NCBI RefSeq assembly: GCF_014132355.1
Contig: NZ_BLZO01000091.1
Location: 203,171-267,170, forward strand
Source of the DNA: Okeania sp. KiyG1
Lineage (GTDB): Bacteria; Cyanobacteriota; Cyanobacteriia; Cyanobacteriales; Microcoleaceae
DNA length: 64,000 nucleotides
Direction: 5' to 3'
Below, in pieces: positions 38,126-49,078 of the stretch; positions within the stretch are counted from its first letter, which is position 1; every line of letters starts with the position of its first letter. The notes beneath the pieces are model-generated. The model had not been told where the DNA came from and did not search any database. It saw nothing but the letters and a program-made list of their open reading frames with translations. Made by a program: the position numbers and the translations under genes.

Positions 38126-39756
38126 ATGCCGACAAAACAAAAGTCTAAAAAAAAATCAAAAAGCAAATCAAAAAAGAAAGGCAAACCTGCTGCTCCTCCC
38201 ATTAGCAAAAAGGAATTAGCTGCCAGAAAGCGTCAAAGAGCTAAACAAATTCAGCAGGCTATTGGTGCTCTTGTTACTTATGGTGGTCTTGGTCTTGTTA
38301 TTGGTATAACGTTATATTTCGTAGCGGAACCAAAAATAGCCCTTGCTGGTGGTGGTGGTGTGGCAGTTTTAGGTCTTTCCTTTAAATATCCAATGTTGGG
38401 GCTTTGGGGATTTATGATTTATATGCCCTTTGCTGGCACCGTGACTTACTGGATCGGTGGAGGAAGTCCCATATTTCAGTTAGCTAAAGATGGCTTTTTT
38501 ATTCCTGCAATGATTGGCATTGGTATGTGGTGCAAGCAGACAGGAAATCCATTCATCATTCCCAAGGCACTAAAAAAATCCCTTATACATTTTATTGGGC
38601 TTTTGTCTGCTCACTCTACTATTGGTTAATGGTGCTCAACAGCTTGACCCACCCAGACCAGGGGATAAGCCTATTTTGATGGGAATATTGGGACTCAAAG
38701 CACTTATTGGTTACCTACCTTTAATTACAGGTGCTTATTATAAGCTCAAAACCAAAAAAAGAATTACTACTTGCTGCCCGTCTTACGCTAATTCTAGCTA
38801 TTATCTGTTGTTTATTGGGTATAGTACAGTACCAATTCTTGAGTTCAGGTAAGTGTGTTGGTACTCGTGGTAAAACCGGAGATGAATTATTTAGGGCAAG
38901 CCTTGAAGCTAAATGTTTAGTAGGAGGCGCTCTACTATTTAGCCCCGACCAAGGTACAATTCGTTTACCTGGTACTTTTGTTGCACCTTGGCAGTGGGGA
39001 TGGTTCTTGATTTCTAATGCTGCCTTTACCTTTGCAGTTGCTTTTAGTGACCCCTCTCCTCTGTGGCGGATAGGAGGTTTATTTGGAATGGCAGTAGTTT
39101 TTGTTAATGCAGCTATTAGCGGTCAAAGAATTGCTCTAGCTCTAGTTCCCACAGTAACTATAATTCTTCTGGTGCTGACAGGTCAGATCGCTAACCTCAA
39201 AAAGTTTCTTCCCATTGGTATTGGACTCGGCGTTGTCCTCGGAGGAGCAATAGTATCCAATCCCGCAGTTGTTCAACAACGGATAGATAGTTTTGTGAGT
39301 CGTTGGAATGCCTCACCACCAACTGCTTTTATTAGTCAACAATTTGAGGAGTCTAACCATGGACAAGATGGATTTTTTGGCAATGGGTTAGGGCGAGCGA
39401 CCAACGCAGCCCGAGCTTTTGGTAAAACTAGGTTAATTGAGACTTATTATCCTAAGTTAATTTACGAAATAGGGCCGATAGGTACAATTGCAATGTTACT
39501 CTTAGTAACAGTTATTACTTTTACTGGTTTCAAAGCTTATCGCTCTGTTAAGGACAAGAGTCTACGAAGTTATGGTGCTAGCTATTGGGTTTTTGTTTTG
39601 ATTATTAGCTACAACACTTATTACTATCCTCTAGATGTAGACCCAGTTGCGGTTTATTACTGGTATTTTGCTGGGGTAGTTCTGAGGTTGCCAGCAATTG
39701 ATAAACAAGAGCAAGCAAGAATTAAAGCGGAAGAAGAAATGGAAAATAGTAAATAA
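38126..39756 (+). CDS. hpsL: HpsL-like hormogonium polysaccharide protein (O-antigen-ligase-like), two frameshifts
   Basis: Three + frames make one roughly 540-residue membrane protein. Frame 1 (38126-38629) begins with a very basic Lys/Ser-rich tail (about 45 residues), then helices LGLVIGITLYFV and PMLGLWGFMIYMPFAG. A one-base shift at the A7 run near 38571-38577 leads into LYILLGFCLLTLLLVNGAQQ. A second at the A7 run 38754-38760 leads into KKELLLAARLTLILAIICCL and the long third frame, with about ten helices in all. It contains AAISGQRIALALVPTV and FFGNGLGRATNAAR, the ligase-like loop. HpsL belongs to the gliding-slime polysaccharide loci named in Nostoc. hpsN follows after 11 bases, supporting the call. 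Wzy-polymerase or ligase activity is inferred. Confidence 0.75.
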
Positions 39757-39767
39757 GAAGGAGAAAA

Positions 39768-40778
39768 ATGAACGCACAATCTCTAAACGAAGAAAACCAA
39801 CAATTAACTATTCCTATTTCTGTTGTCATTCCTACCTATAACCGGGAAGAAGCTCTGGTAGATACGATCGCTGATGTTATTGAACAAGACTATCCGAATT
39901 TTGAAGTTTTGGTAGTGGACCAGACTGCTACTCATAAACCAGAGACTCAAGCTTATTTAGAAGAACAAGCAAGTGCTGGAAAAATTAAATTGTTCCGTCT
40001 GACTTGGGCGAGTTTACCAGGAGCAAGGAATTATGCAGTCAGACATTGTAGTGGCGAAATAATTATTTTTATTGATGATGATGTACGCTTGGAAAAAGGA
40101 TTTTTGGCTGCCCATGCTCGTAACTATGTCGATCGCACAGAGATAGGTGCAGTGGCGGGACGAGTATTCGATCGCATGAAATTAGGAGATTCTGGTGGAG
40201 AGTTAGAAATAGAAGATTTGCCCCCTGAAGCTTCAGACCCTGGTATTGCTTGGTATCATATCGATCTGGTACATACAGTTAAGCCTCAACGAGTGATATC
40301 AGCTAGAGGCTGTAATATGTCTTATCGCCGAGAGATTTTTACTAAGTATGGTCTTAGTTTTGATGAGCGGTTTCGGGGTAGTGCTGTACGCGAAGAGTCA
40401 GATTTTTGTTTGAGGTTACGACAAACTGGTTATCAAATTTGGTTTGACCCAGAAGCTTCTTTAGTTCACTTGGGTGAAGAAAGTGGGGGTTGCCATGATA
40501 TTTCAACGCGATCGCTCAAATATCAAGTTACTTTTTATCACAATCACTTTTTCATGGGATTAAAAAATCTTACTCCTACTCAATGTGCGCGTTTCTTTGC
40601 CAAATTATTTGATTGTCATGTATTGGGGAACCCTCCTTGCTATAAAAGTGGCTCCCCTATCAAAATAATTACCCGTGGAGGTTTCTATACTCTTGGTTTT
40701 TTGAGTGCTGTTCAAACAAGGGTTAAATCTATTTGGGATGACGGGCAAATTTATACAAAGAAAGCCAAAATTGAATAA
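39768..40778 (+). CDS. hpsN: HpsN-like family 2 glycosyltransferase
   Basis: This 336-residue enzyme starts after AAGGAG, 11 bases past hpsL, so the two are co-transcribed. The GT-A motifs are ISVVIPTYNREEALVDTIAD, VEQDYPNFE-like IEQDYPNFEVLVVDQTA, GARNYAVRHCSGE, the DxD-type IFIDDDVRLEKGF, and an acceptor region RGCNMSYRREIF with FRGSAVREESDFCLRLRQTGY. It closely resembles the hormogonium-polysaccharide glycosyltransferase HpsN of filamentous cyanobacteria. It should add a sugar to the gliding polysaccharide at the cytoplasmic face of the membrane. Confidence 0.85.
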   Translation: MNAQSLNEENQQLTIPISVVIPTYNREEALVDTIADVIEQDYPNFEVLVVDQTATHKPETQAYLEEQASAGKIKLFRLTWASLPGARNYAVRHCSGEIIIFIDDDVRLEKGFLAAHARNYVDRTEIGAVAGRVFDRMKLGDSGGELEIEDLPPEASDPGIAWYHIDLVHTVKPQRVISARGCNMSYRREIFTKYGLSFDERFRGSAVREESDFCLRLRQTGYQIWFDPEASLVHLGEESGGCHDISTRSLKYQVTFYHNHFFMGLKNLTPTQCARFFAKLFDCHVLGNPPCYKSGSPIKIITRGGFYTLGFLSAVQTRVKSIWDDGQIYTKKAKIE

Positions 40779-41010
40779 ATTCAAAAGTCAAAAGTCAAAA
40801 GTCAAAAGTAAGAAGGTAATAATTCAAAAGTCAAAAGTCAAAAGTCAAAAGTAAGAAGGTAATAATTCAAAAGTCAAAAGTCAAAAGTCAAAAGTAAGAA
40901 TTAAAGAAAATCAAAAGTCAAAAGTAAGGATTAAAAAAGTTACAAGTTAAAAGAAAGTCAAAAGTCAAAAGTAAGAATTAAAGAAAGTTACAAGTTCAAG
41001 GAAATTGTTT
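40779..41010. repeat. CAAAAGT heptamer minisatellite with 60-70 bp higher-order period
   Basis: Blocks of CAAAAGTCAAAAGTCAAAAG joined by TAAGAAGGTAATAATT (three times) and TAAGAATTAAAGAAA. It directly abuts the Rpn-type gene start at 41013 and contains its promoter region. Confidence 0.85.
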
Positions 41011-41763
41011 ATATGAGATTTATTAATCCTAAAACAGATTATGCCTTCAAAAAAATCTTTAGTTCTGCACAGAGTAAAAATATTCTGATTAGTTTTCTGA
41101 ATGCACTACTCTATGAAGGTCAAAATACTATCCGTGACTTAGAATTTATTGATACATATCAACCAGGGTCAGTAGCCATTCTCAAAGATTCATATTTAGA
41201 TGTGAGAGCTAAACTTGATAATGGCTCCACAGTCATTATTGAAATGCAGGTATTAAATATAGAAGGTTTCAATAAACGGGTTATTTACTATGCTGCAAAA
41301 GTTTATGTTAATCAACTCCAGCGAGGTAAAATTTATACAGGTCTAAAACCAGTAATTTCTTTAACTATTGCTGATTTTACGATGTTTAAGGAGAGTGAAA
41401 AAATTATTACACGCTTTGCATTTAAAGAATGGGAGAATTCTTTTGTTTATCCAGACAGCGATATAGAACTATTTTTTGTGGAGTTACCTAAATTTAAGAA
41501 AAATTGGCAAATTTAGAAAGTATTACAGATAAATGGCTCTACTTTATGAAACATACTAATAGTTTGGAGGTCGTACCGGAATCAATGGAAGTAGTTCCTG
41601 AAATTAGTCAAGCTTTTACTATTGCTAATGAGGCTAATTTAACTATAGATGAATTGCAACAATTGGAAAAGCAAGAGCAATTTATTCTTGACCGGAAAGG
41701 AGCAATTGCTTTTAGTAAAGAAGAAGTTCAAGAATTTAGAATTTAGAATGCGCGAATTTAGAA

Positions 41764-42308
41764 TTACCTCTCCTTGAAAAGAAAAGGATTGGGTTATATC
41801 AAATCCGGTTAAATAACCTCACAATCAATAGATATCTCCAGTAGGGAGTAGGGAGTAGGGAGTAGGGAGTAGGGAGTAGGGAGTAGGGAGTAGGGAGTAG
41901 GGAACCCACCCCTAACCCCTCCGGTGGAGGGGAATAATTGATAATTTATGTAAGATAATTGATTTTATTTTTTATTATTGCAGATGCCTAATAGCTTAAA
42001 ATCCTGATTATGACGTTATTGGATCTATGTGCAATTAGGCGGATTTGATATTAAAAGGAATTTTTTTCTTCTCTTGGTCTCATGGATATGGCGAGGGGAC
42101 CCGTTCTTGCAGACCCGCTCCGCTGTTAGCGTTTGCGGTAGCATTCCGGAACGGAAAGCTTTGCGGTAGCAAACGCCATCCCACCCTACGGGAAGCTCCG
42201 CTAACGACCGCTGTCTTGGTCGATTGGATATGGCGAGGGGACCTCGCCATCCCTCGACCGCTTTTTTCTCCATGAATGGAGAGGCTTTATACCTTAATTT
42301 TTCGGTAA
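41764..42308. mobile_element. Swollen TTACC-ended MITE (copy D) with nested repeats, inserted in the Rpn gene
   Basis: The left end TTACCTCTCCTTGAAAAG and right end TTTTTCGGTAA are the two ends of the 95-bp family in reverse orientation. The 545-bp interior includes eight GGGAGTA units (41838-41890), an ACCCACCCCTAACCCCTCC hairpin (41901-41940), a GCGGTAGCATTCCGGAACGG block and the 43-bp palindrome 42218-42260. Frames of 76-82 codons inside are not genes. Confidence 0.75.
42218..42260. repeat. 43-bp palindromic element, second copy
   Basis: Starts GGTCGATTGGATATGG and ends CTCGACCG. Nearly identical to 25341-25383. A partial copy (TGGATATGGCGAGGGGACCC) lies at about 42082-42101. Confidence 0.75.
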
Positions 42309-42694
42309 AAGAGAGGGTCGTGAAGAAGGAAGAAGGGAATTAATTCTAAGTTTAATAGAACGTTTATTAGGCAGAATTGATGCCAATACAAAAGAACGCT
42401 TTAATCAATTATCAAATAGGGAATTAGAAGTATTAAGTCAGGCAATGTTAGAATTCAAAAATGTATCTTAATTTATACCAATTCGACCTGATGTTGCGCT
42501 TAATAAAAGATAACAGCTATTAGTAAAATTCAGGTTTTGGTAAGAATTATTAAGCGGATTGTTACAGAGAAATGGTATTAGTAGCTTGGTTAGAGCAAGT
42601 CAGAGATGAAGAGTGACACAAATAGGTAGTAAATAGGGAAACTATTTTTTTGATAAAAAATCAAGATTTAAGTAATACTAAGAGAAAATTAACA

Positions 42695-42777
42695 TCATAC
42701 AAGGGAGGGCGAATGCCATATACAAGGGAGGACGAATGCGATATACAAGGGAGGGCGAATGCCATTCGCCCCTACAA
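42695..42777. repeat. Tandem ACAAGGGAGGGCGAATGC units upstream of hpsO
   Basis: Three tandem copies of a roughly 25-bp unit TACAAGGGAGGGCGAATGCC, the last completing the hairpin GGGCGAATGCCATTCGCCC found in the MITEs at 371, 917 and 50203. It lies 63 bases upstream of the hpsO start and may be transcribed in its leader. Confidence 0.75.
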
Positions 42778-42839
42778 GCTGTTTTCTAAAAATTCTAACA
42801 CATACTCCTTCATCAATAGTAAATTATCCAATAAAAACC

Positions 42840-44006
42840 ATGAAAATATTAGTAGCTAGCCACACTTATATTGTTGACTTAAACCGGGAAAAGTTACGCG
42901 CTTTAGCTCACCTTGAACCAGGGATTGAAGTTACGGTTGTTGTTCCTAAACGTTGGAACCCTAAAGGAGTACAAAGTCAAATCGTTGAAACCCAATTTAT
43001 TGATGAGGGTTCTTTTCAAGTAGTACCGATTTCTAATTACAGTGAAAATAATCAAGCTTTACTGACTTTCGGTCCTGACTTAATTAGTTTGCTACGAAAA
43101 TTCAAGCCCGATATTATTCAAGTAGAACAGGGTTCTAAAGCTTTAACTTATGCTCAATTTATTACTTTTAATAAGCTTTTAGGACTCAAAGCTAAAAATC
43201 TATTTTTTACTTGGTGGAATTTACCTTATACTCTCAAGTTTCCCATTTCTTTACTAGAATCTTATAATCTCAAAAATACTGATGGAATTGTTGCTGGAAA
43301 TAAAGATGGAGAAGATATTTTAAGAGAACGAGGCTATAAGGGGCCGATTAAAGTTATGCCTCAATTGGGGGTAGATGAAAGTTTGTTTAAACCAGAATCT
43401 CAGCCAGAATTAAAAGATAGTTTGGGAATTAAAATTGATGATTTTGTGGTGGGTTTTGTAGGTCGTTTTGTTGAGGAAAAGGGATTACTCACATTAACTG
43501 AAGCCTTGGCAGGTTTACGAGAAAAACCTTGGAAATGGTTATTATTAGGAAGGGGTGAGTTACAATCGACTTTGTTAGAAAAAGCAGCAGAATTAGGAAT
43601 TAAAGACAGACTAATTTTAGTAGAAAGTGTGCCTCACGACCATGTACAAAAATATATTAATCTGATGAATACTTTAGTATTGCCATCAGAAACTACTTAT
43701 AAGTTTAAAACTTTAACTTCTGTGGGGTGGAAGGAACAATTTGGTCATGTTTTAATTGAAGCAATGGCTTGTAAAGTGCCTGTAATAGGTTCTGATTCTG
43801 GAGAAATTCCTTATGTAATTGGGGATACTGGTTTGGTGTTTCCAGAGGGAAATGTTGAGGAATTGAGAAGTTGTTTAATGCAGTTGATGGAGCAAAAAGA
43901 ATTAGCTGAGGGATTAGGGAAAAAGGGTTATGAAAAAGCAATGAATCAGTATACAAATCAAGCTTTGGCTAGGCAGTTATTTAATTTTTATCAGGAGTTG
44001 ATGTAA
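42840..44006 (+). CDS. hpsO: HpsO-like family 4 glycosyltransferase
   Basis: This 388-residue GT-B enzyme starts at ATG 42840 (MKILVASHTYIVDLNREKLR). The upstream in-frame extension from 42759 is repeat-derived. Motifs are VTVVVPKRWNPKGVQ, IIQVEQGSKALTYAQ, FFTWWNLPYTLKFPIS, VVGFVGRFVEEKGLLTL (donor domain), and EQFGHVLIEAMACKVPVIGS with SGEIPYVIGDTGLVFPEG. It matches the hormogonium-polysaccharide glycosyltransferase HpsO almost motif for motif. It would normally follow hpsN directly. Here 2 kb of minisatellite plus the broken Rpn gene separate them, so a separate promoter is needed. Confidence 0.87.
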   Translation: MKILVASHTYIVDLNREKLRALAHLEPGIEVTVVVPKRWNPKGVQSQIVETQFIDEGSFQVVPISNYSENNQALLTFGPDLISLLRKFKPDIIQVEQGSKALTYAQFITFNKLLGLKAKNLFFTWWNLPYTLKFPISLLESYNLKNTDGIVAGNKDGEDILRERGYKGPIKVMPQLGVDESLFKPESQPELKDSLGIKIDDFVVGFVGRFVEEKGLLTLTEALAGLREKPWKWLLLGRGELQSTLLEKAAELGIKDRLILVESVPHDHVQKYINLMNTLVLPSETTYKFKTLTSVGWKEQFGHVLIEAMACKVPVIGSDSGEIPYVIGDTGLVFPEGNVEELRSCLMQLMEQKELAEGLGKKGYEKAMNQYTNQALARQLFNFYQELM

Positions 44007-44411
44007 TTTCAAATTTTAAGCATAAATAAAGAAGGGAAGACAAGATTTTAATCAGGGTAAGAGTATCTCAATTATTCTTGACACAAGGAATCAGAGGAGT
44101 CTATTGTAGACTCAAGAAAACAACAACAGAGAAGTTGAATCATATAATCGTTAAATTTTGTGTATTCAACTTTTACCTTCCACATAGTATTCTATCTGCT
44201 AGGTTGTCTACTAGCGCGTCTGTAAGTATTCAGCTATTAGTAGTTAGCTATCAGCAATTAGTAATGAAAATTACTTCTTAGGTTTATAAATGGGACTTTG
44301 GCAGTAAATTTTTATTCTTTCTCAATTTAAAAGGTTGCTTTTACCTTCTCCAAAATTAATATTAATAGCTGATAGCTAATAGCTGAATGCTTACGCGAGT
44401 CTTATTTAAAA
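44007..44411. other. Gene-free spacer with GCTATTAG-type repeats
   Basis: It contains AGCTATTAGTAGTTAGCTAT (44229-44248) and its near-inverse AGCTGATAGCTAATAGCTGA (44370-44389), which could pair over about 150 bases. No supported gene. Confidence 0.45.
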
Positions 44412-45376
44412 TCAATATTCTAGTTGATATTCTTTTGGATAATCTTGAATCAATATTTCTGGATATTCCCTAACAATTTTTTGATTATTTTCAACATAAA
44501 AGCCATCAGTTATTCTATCAATATATTCTTTTTCAGAAACAAGTGATTTTTGAGTATCATTGACTATTAATCTATAAAGTAGTCCTAATACATTTACAAT
44601 ATACTTATTCTTTGTCTTAATAATTAATTTAATCTTATTAATGGCTATTGTTCTATGAAGTTTATTAACATCAAATTTTTCATTGACTCTATCAGATAAT
44701 AAGCTGGTGTCAAAATTTTCGATTTTATCTTCTAGGATATTTTCTAACTGAGAAATGATATTTTGGGCATTTGAGCGAAACTGTTCGTATAGAAAAATAT
44801 GAACTTTGGGAAAGTTATCTTTATAAAGTTTAATTAATTCGTAATAACATAAATCAATTAAATTGATATTGTGTGATAGATAGTTGTAAGATCGAGTATT
44901 TTTATTCCACCTAAATTTATTCATGGATAAATCATCTTTATAATCATCGTAAGTATATTCTTTTTAGAATACCAAATATATTTTTTGATATTTCCTGTAT
45001 AACCCATTTTTACTGCTTGATTATAGCTAGACATAAGCAGAGATTGCTGACCTCTAAGAAAAATAATAATTTCTGCTTGAGGAAATGCTTGTTTGAGTCG
45101 TCTAACAATTAGAGTTCTATTAATAGTCAAATTAGTCCCACAAAATATCTCATCGGAAATAAGTATTTTGGATGCGGCTATTTTCCCTATTTCTTTTTTT
45201 ATTTCTTCTGGATCATAATAACAATCATCTGCATACTGTAACTGATTAAAAGTCTTACTTTGTTGAGTATAGGGTCTACTAATCAAAGTTGTATTATTGA
45301 GTCTGGGAAAAATTTTATCCTGTAAAAAAGTTGTTGCTGTCTTAGGCAAACCTACATGAATAAAAGTGCGTGTCAT
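44412..45376 (-). CDS. Sulfotransferase-family protein, one frameshift
   Basis: Two overlapping minus frames form one roughly 320-residue gene starting at ATG 45376. The N-terminal half has the PAPS 5'-phosphosulfate loop VGLPKTATTFLQDKIFPRL and the 3'-phosphate region IIIFLRGQQSLLMSSYNQAV, typical of bacterial sulfotransferases. It ends out of frame as YSKKNILTMIIKMIYP. One more A in the five-A run gives YSKKEYTYDDYKDDLSMNKF and joins the second frame (44412-44924; VHIFLYEQF, SQLENIL), which ends in QDYPKEYQLEY. Located next to the hps genes, it may sulfate the exported polysaccharide (inference). Confidence 0.75.
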
Positions 45377-45725
45377 TCTAGATTCTCCTTGAAAAGATAA
45401 GTTAATTATGAAAATTTTAACAATAAATATGCAATACTGATATTTTATTTATGAAGCTTTTGTCAAGCCAGCTTTTCAGTTAGGGAGTAGGGAGTAGGGA
45501 GCAGGGAAGAAATTTAAAAGATACTCTTGAGAAACACTTGTTCCCTGTTACATATATTAAAATACAAATTTTGATAAATATTAAATTAGTATCAATTAAG
45601 GATAAAAATATAGGATAATCTTATAATAGTATTCTAAAGTTATCTGGATATTGCTGTCAGGGTTACGACTAAGAGATATACTAGATTTTTGTCCAATACA
45701 TATACATATCAATCAATCACATCGA
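45377..45725. other. Spacer between divergent sulfotransferase and aminopeptidase genes
   Basis: AT-rich, with a GGGAGTAGGGAGTAGGGAG tandem at 45482-45500. The two flanking genes diverge, so both promoters lie here. None can be placed with confidence. Confidence 0.45.
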
Positions 45726-48328
45726 ATGTCCAATCTCTACTTTGATTCTGAAAATAATTCCAAATCTTTTGAATTACCAGGTGCTAAACCCCATTATAAC
45801 CCCGATCGTCCAGGCCAAGTAGAACATATTTTCCTCGATCTAGAACTCGACATTCCTAATCACAGTTTTCATGGCAATTGTATCATTAGTATAAACCCTG
45901 TACGGAGTGGCATTGATAAATTAACCCTTGATGCGGTTGACTTAGAAATTCAATCTATTAAAATTAACGACACTGAACAAACTTTTGATTACGACGGCGA
46001 AGAATTACAGATTTATCTGCAACCAGCTACTGAAGCAGGTAAACGAATAAAAGTAGCGATCGCCTATGCTGCAAACAACCCTCAACGAGGTATCTATTTC
46101 ATCACTCCCGACAAACATTATCCAAACAAACCCACCCAAGTCTGGACTCAAGGGGAAGACGAAGACTCTCGTTACTGGTTTCCCTGTTTCGACTACCCCG
46201 GTCAACTATCGACATCAGAAATTCGTGTCAAAGTACCCCATAAATTTATTGCTATCTCCAATGGCGAACTTATCAACACCGAAGAAAGTGAAGATAGCAA
46301 AACTTATCATTGGATGCAAAAACAAGTTCACCCGACATATTTAATGACTTTAGCAGTGGGTAAATTTGTCGAAATTCAAGATGAATGGAATGGTATACCC
46401 GTTACTTATTATGTAGAAAAAAAACGTGAAGATGATGCTCTACGAACTATGGGCAAAACTCCCCAAATGATAGAATTTTTTAGTCAAGAATTTGGCTATA
46501 AATATCCCTACCCTAAATATGCTCAAGTTTGCGTTAATGAATTTATTTTTGGAGGGATGGAAAATACCTCTACAACTTTACTGACAGATAGATGTTTACT
46601 AGATGAAAGAGCAGCCTTAGATAACCGTAATTCTGAAACTTTAGTGGCTCACGAACTTGCTCATCAATGGTTTGGCGATTTAATTGTCATTAAACATTGG
46701 TCTCATGCCTGGATTAAAGAAGGAATGGCTACCTACTCAGAAGTATTATGGACAGAGCATGAATATGGTCAAGATGATGCTGCTTATTATCTATTGAAAG
46801 AAGCTCGAAGTTATATTGCTGAGGATAAATCTCGCTATCGTCGTCCGATTGTTACTAATGTTTATCGGGAAGCAATAGAGCTTTATGACCGTCATCTTTA
46901 TGAAAAAGCTGCTTGTGTTTATCACATGATTAAAACCGAATTAGGAGATGAATTATTTACAAAAGCCATTCATACTTTTGTGAAAAATAATGCTCATAAA
47001 ACGGTGGAAACTATCGATTTATTAAGAGCAATTGAACAGACAACAGGACGGAATTTATTATTCTTATTTGACCAATATGTTTTTCGGGGCGGTCATCCTG
47101 ATTATCAGGTTAATTACTCTTGGGATGGTGATAGTAAATTAGCTAAAGTAACAGTCAAACAAACTCTGGTAAAAAATGATAAAAATGGGGATTCAAGTAA
47201 AGAATTATTTGACCTAAAAATTCCTATTGCTTTTGGTTATCTCAAAGAAGAAAAACCAGAATTGACAACCTTTACTGTACGAATACATGAGCAGGAACAA
47301 ACCTTTTATTTTCCCCTGGCAGAAAAACCGAAATTTATCAGTTTTGATGTTGGTAATAACTATCTCAAAACAGTGAAATTGGTATATCCATTGGCGGAGT
47401 TAAAAGCACAATTAGAATTCGATCCAGATCCTACATCTCGTATTTATGCTGCCGAAGCGTTGGTGAAAAAGGGTGGTTTAGAAGTTGTGAAAGTATTATC
47501 AAAGGCGCTGATAGAGGAATCTTTTTTGGGGTGTGCGCCTTGAGGTGGTGAAGCAACTGGCAAAAATTCAACTAGACCAGGTTTTTTGATAGTTTGGTTA
47601 CAGGTTTAAACGACGAAGATGCTCGGGTGCGTCGTGCTGTAGTGGAAGCACTAACACAAATAAAAACCAATAAAAGTTATCAGCAACTAAAATCTATAGT
47701 GAAAAATGGCGATGCTAGCTATTATGTAGAAGCTGCTGCTGTGTCTGGAATTGGGGATATTGCTGCTGCCAATGCTAACTCTGATCGAAAGCCAACTGAG
47801 GAAAAGGTAATTAAATTGTTGAAGTGGGTATTGGCAGAAAAACGGGGTTGGAATGAGGTAGTGCGTTCTGGTGCTATATCAGCGTTGAGTAAGATGAAGA
47901 CTTCTGAAGCTGCTCTAAATCAGATTCTGAAATATACTGTTATTGGTGTATCGCAGACGTTACGTTTGAGTGCTATTCGTTCTCTAGGGACAATTTCTAC
48001 TGCTCAGTCTCCTGTTAATTTGGAACGTATTTTGCAACGACTAACGGAATTATCACGGGAAAATTTTTTCTTAACTCAGATGTCTGTAGTAGCTGCTTTG
48101 TCGCAAATGGAAACTGCTACAGCGATTTCAATTTTGCAGAGTATAGTCGATCAAACTACTGATGGTCGAGTACGTCGTCGAGCTGAGGAAGCGGTACAGA
48201 GAGTGCAGAAAAATATTGGTTCTGATAAGGCTTTGAAACAGTTGCGTCAGGAATTTGATAAAATCAAAAAAGAAAATCAGGAATTGAAAAGTCGCTTGGA
48301 AAATTTGGAGGCTAAGGCTAAAGAGTAA
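45726..48328 (+). CDS. M1-family aminopeptidase with HEAT-repeat C-terminus, two frameshifts
   Basis: About 867 residues in total. It starts at ATG 45726 (MSNLYFDSENNSK). An upstream in-frame start at 45651 is less likely. The N-terminal beta domain leads to the exopeptidase motif FGGMENTSTT and the zinc site H309-E310-x3-H313 with E332 (HELAHQW, KEGMATYSE). The enzyme removes N-terminal amino acids from peptides. The frame breaks at the T6 run near 47522-47527 (SFLGCAP then stop) and again at the T6 run near 47582-47587. With each run one base shorter it reads SFWGVRLEVVKQLAKIQLDQ then VFDSLVTGLNDEDARVRRAV. The final frame (47594-48328) holds HEAT-like helical repeats and a coiled-coil end (ENQELKSRLENLEAK). 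Confidence 0.85.
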
Positions 48329-48403
48329 AGGTTAGTCTTGTAGATGTAGTGATTTAGTCTGGAGTAAGGGAACAGGGAACAGGGAACAGGGAACAGGGAA
48401 CAG

Positions 48404-48955
48404 AGAGGTTGTCTGAGAAGTCTCATTTGCTACATCACTCGCCCCCTAAATCCCCCATTCAACAAAAAGCGAAGCATCTTCTGGCTTCCCCCTTTCCAAG
48501 GGGGACGGGAGGGGGATTCCAAGGGGGACTTTTACCAGCTAATGAATTCTTGTTCCCCCCAGAATTGGCAGGGTCTATTTATTGTCACTAGAGAAAAATT
48601 GATGGGGGGATGGGGAGATAGGGAGATGGGGGGATGGGGAGATGGGAGATGGAGATATTTGTATATTTGCACAATTAAATGTACTTCAGCACAATTAAAT
48701 GTACTTCTTATGAATATTCTCGCTACGACAATGAATTAGCCCTGCCCAGAATTGGCTTGCTCGGGGGGCAAATTCAGTATTAAACAACTTTTCAGATATC
48801 CTCTAAGTTTCCTGGTTCACCTTTGATCTAACCTCGCCCCCGCGTATCCCCCAAAATTGGGGGACTTTTAACAGCTAATGAATTCTTGTTCCCCCCAGAA
48901 TTGGCTTGCTCGGGGGGCAAAATTCAGTATTAAACAACTTTTCAGATATCCTATA
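48404..48955. repeat. AGAGG-ended MITE with nested and duplicated interior
   Basis: The left end AGAGGTTGTCTGAGAAGT is at 48404. The right end CTTTTCAGATATCCTCT ends at 48804 and occurs again, mutated (TATCCTAT), at 48955. The stretch from GTTCCCCCCAGAATTGGCTT to TTCCTGGTTCACC is duplicated (about 48735-48850 and 48885-48990). GGGAACA units (48368-48403) and GGGGGATGGGGA units (48601-48650) add minisatellites. No gene in 48329-49078. Confidence 0.7.
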
Positions 48956-49078
48956 AGTTTCCTGGTTCACCTTTGATCTAACCTCCTCTATAATTTCTAT
49001 TTCTCCTGACTCCTGACTCCTAACTTTACCAAAAGACTTTTGAGCGCAAACCCTAAACATTATTTCCCCAAAAAATCA

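Larger units (their letters stand above)
41013..42471 (+). pseudogene. Rpn/PD-(D/E)XK nuclease-family transposase-like gene, frameshifted and interrupted
   Basis: The first frame (41013-41516) has the family start INPKTDYAFKKIFSSAQSKN and nuclease core YLDVRAKLDNGSTVIIEMQV (D, E-x-Q). It then shifts at the A5 run near 41501: one more A gives KKKLANLESITDKWLYF and frame 41504-41746. That frame ends at FSKEEVQEF, where the swollen MITE 41764-42308 begins. After the MITE, bases about 42322-42471 encode EEGRRELILSLIERLLGRI and QAMLEFKNVS, the usual DUF4351-like C-terminus. The intact gene would encode about 300 residues. Rpn proteins are recombination-promoting nucleases, and cyanobacteria hold many decayed copies. 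Confidence 0.85.

Noticed and set aside
42025-42275. Overlapping 76 and 82-codon frames on both strands
   Set aside because: They lie inside the nested repeats that interrupt the Rpn gene.
44078-44281. 67-codon + frame
   Set aside because: Composition and end (VVSYQQLVMK) come from AGCTATTAG-type repeats. No support.
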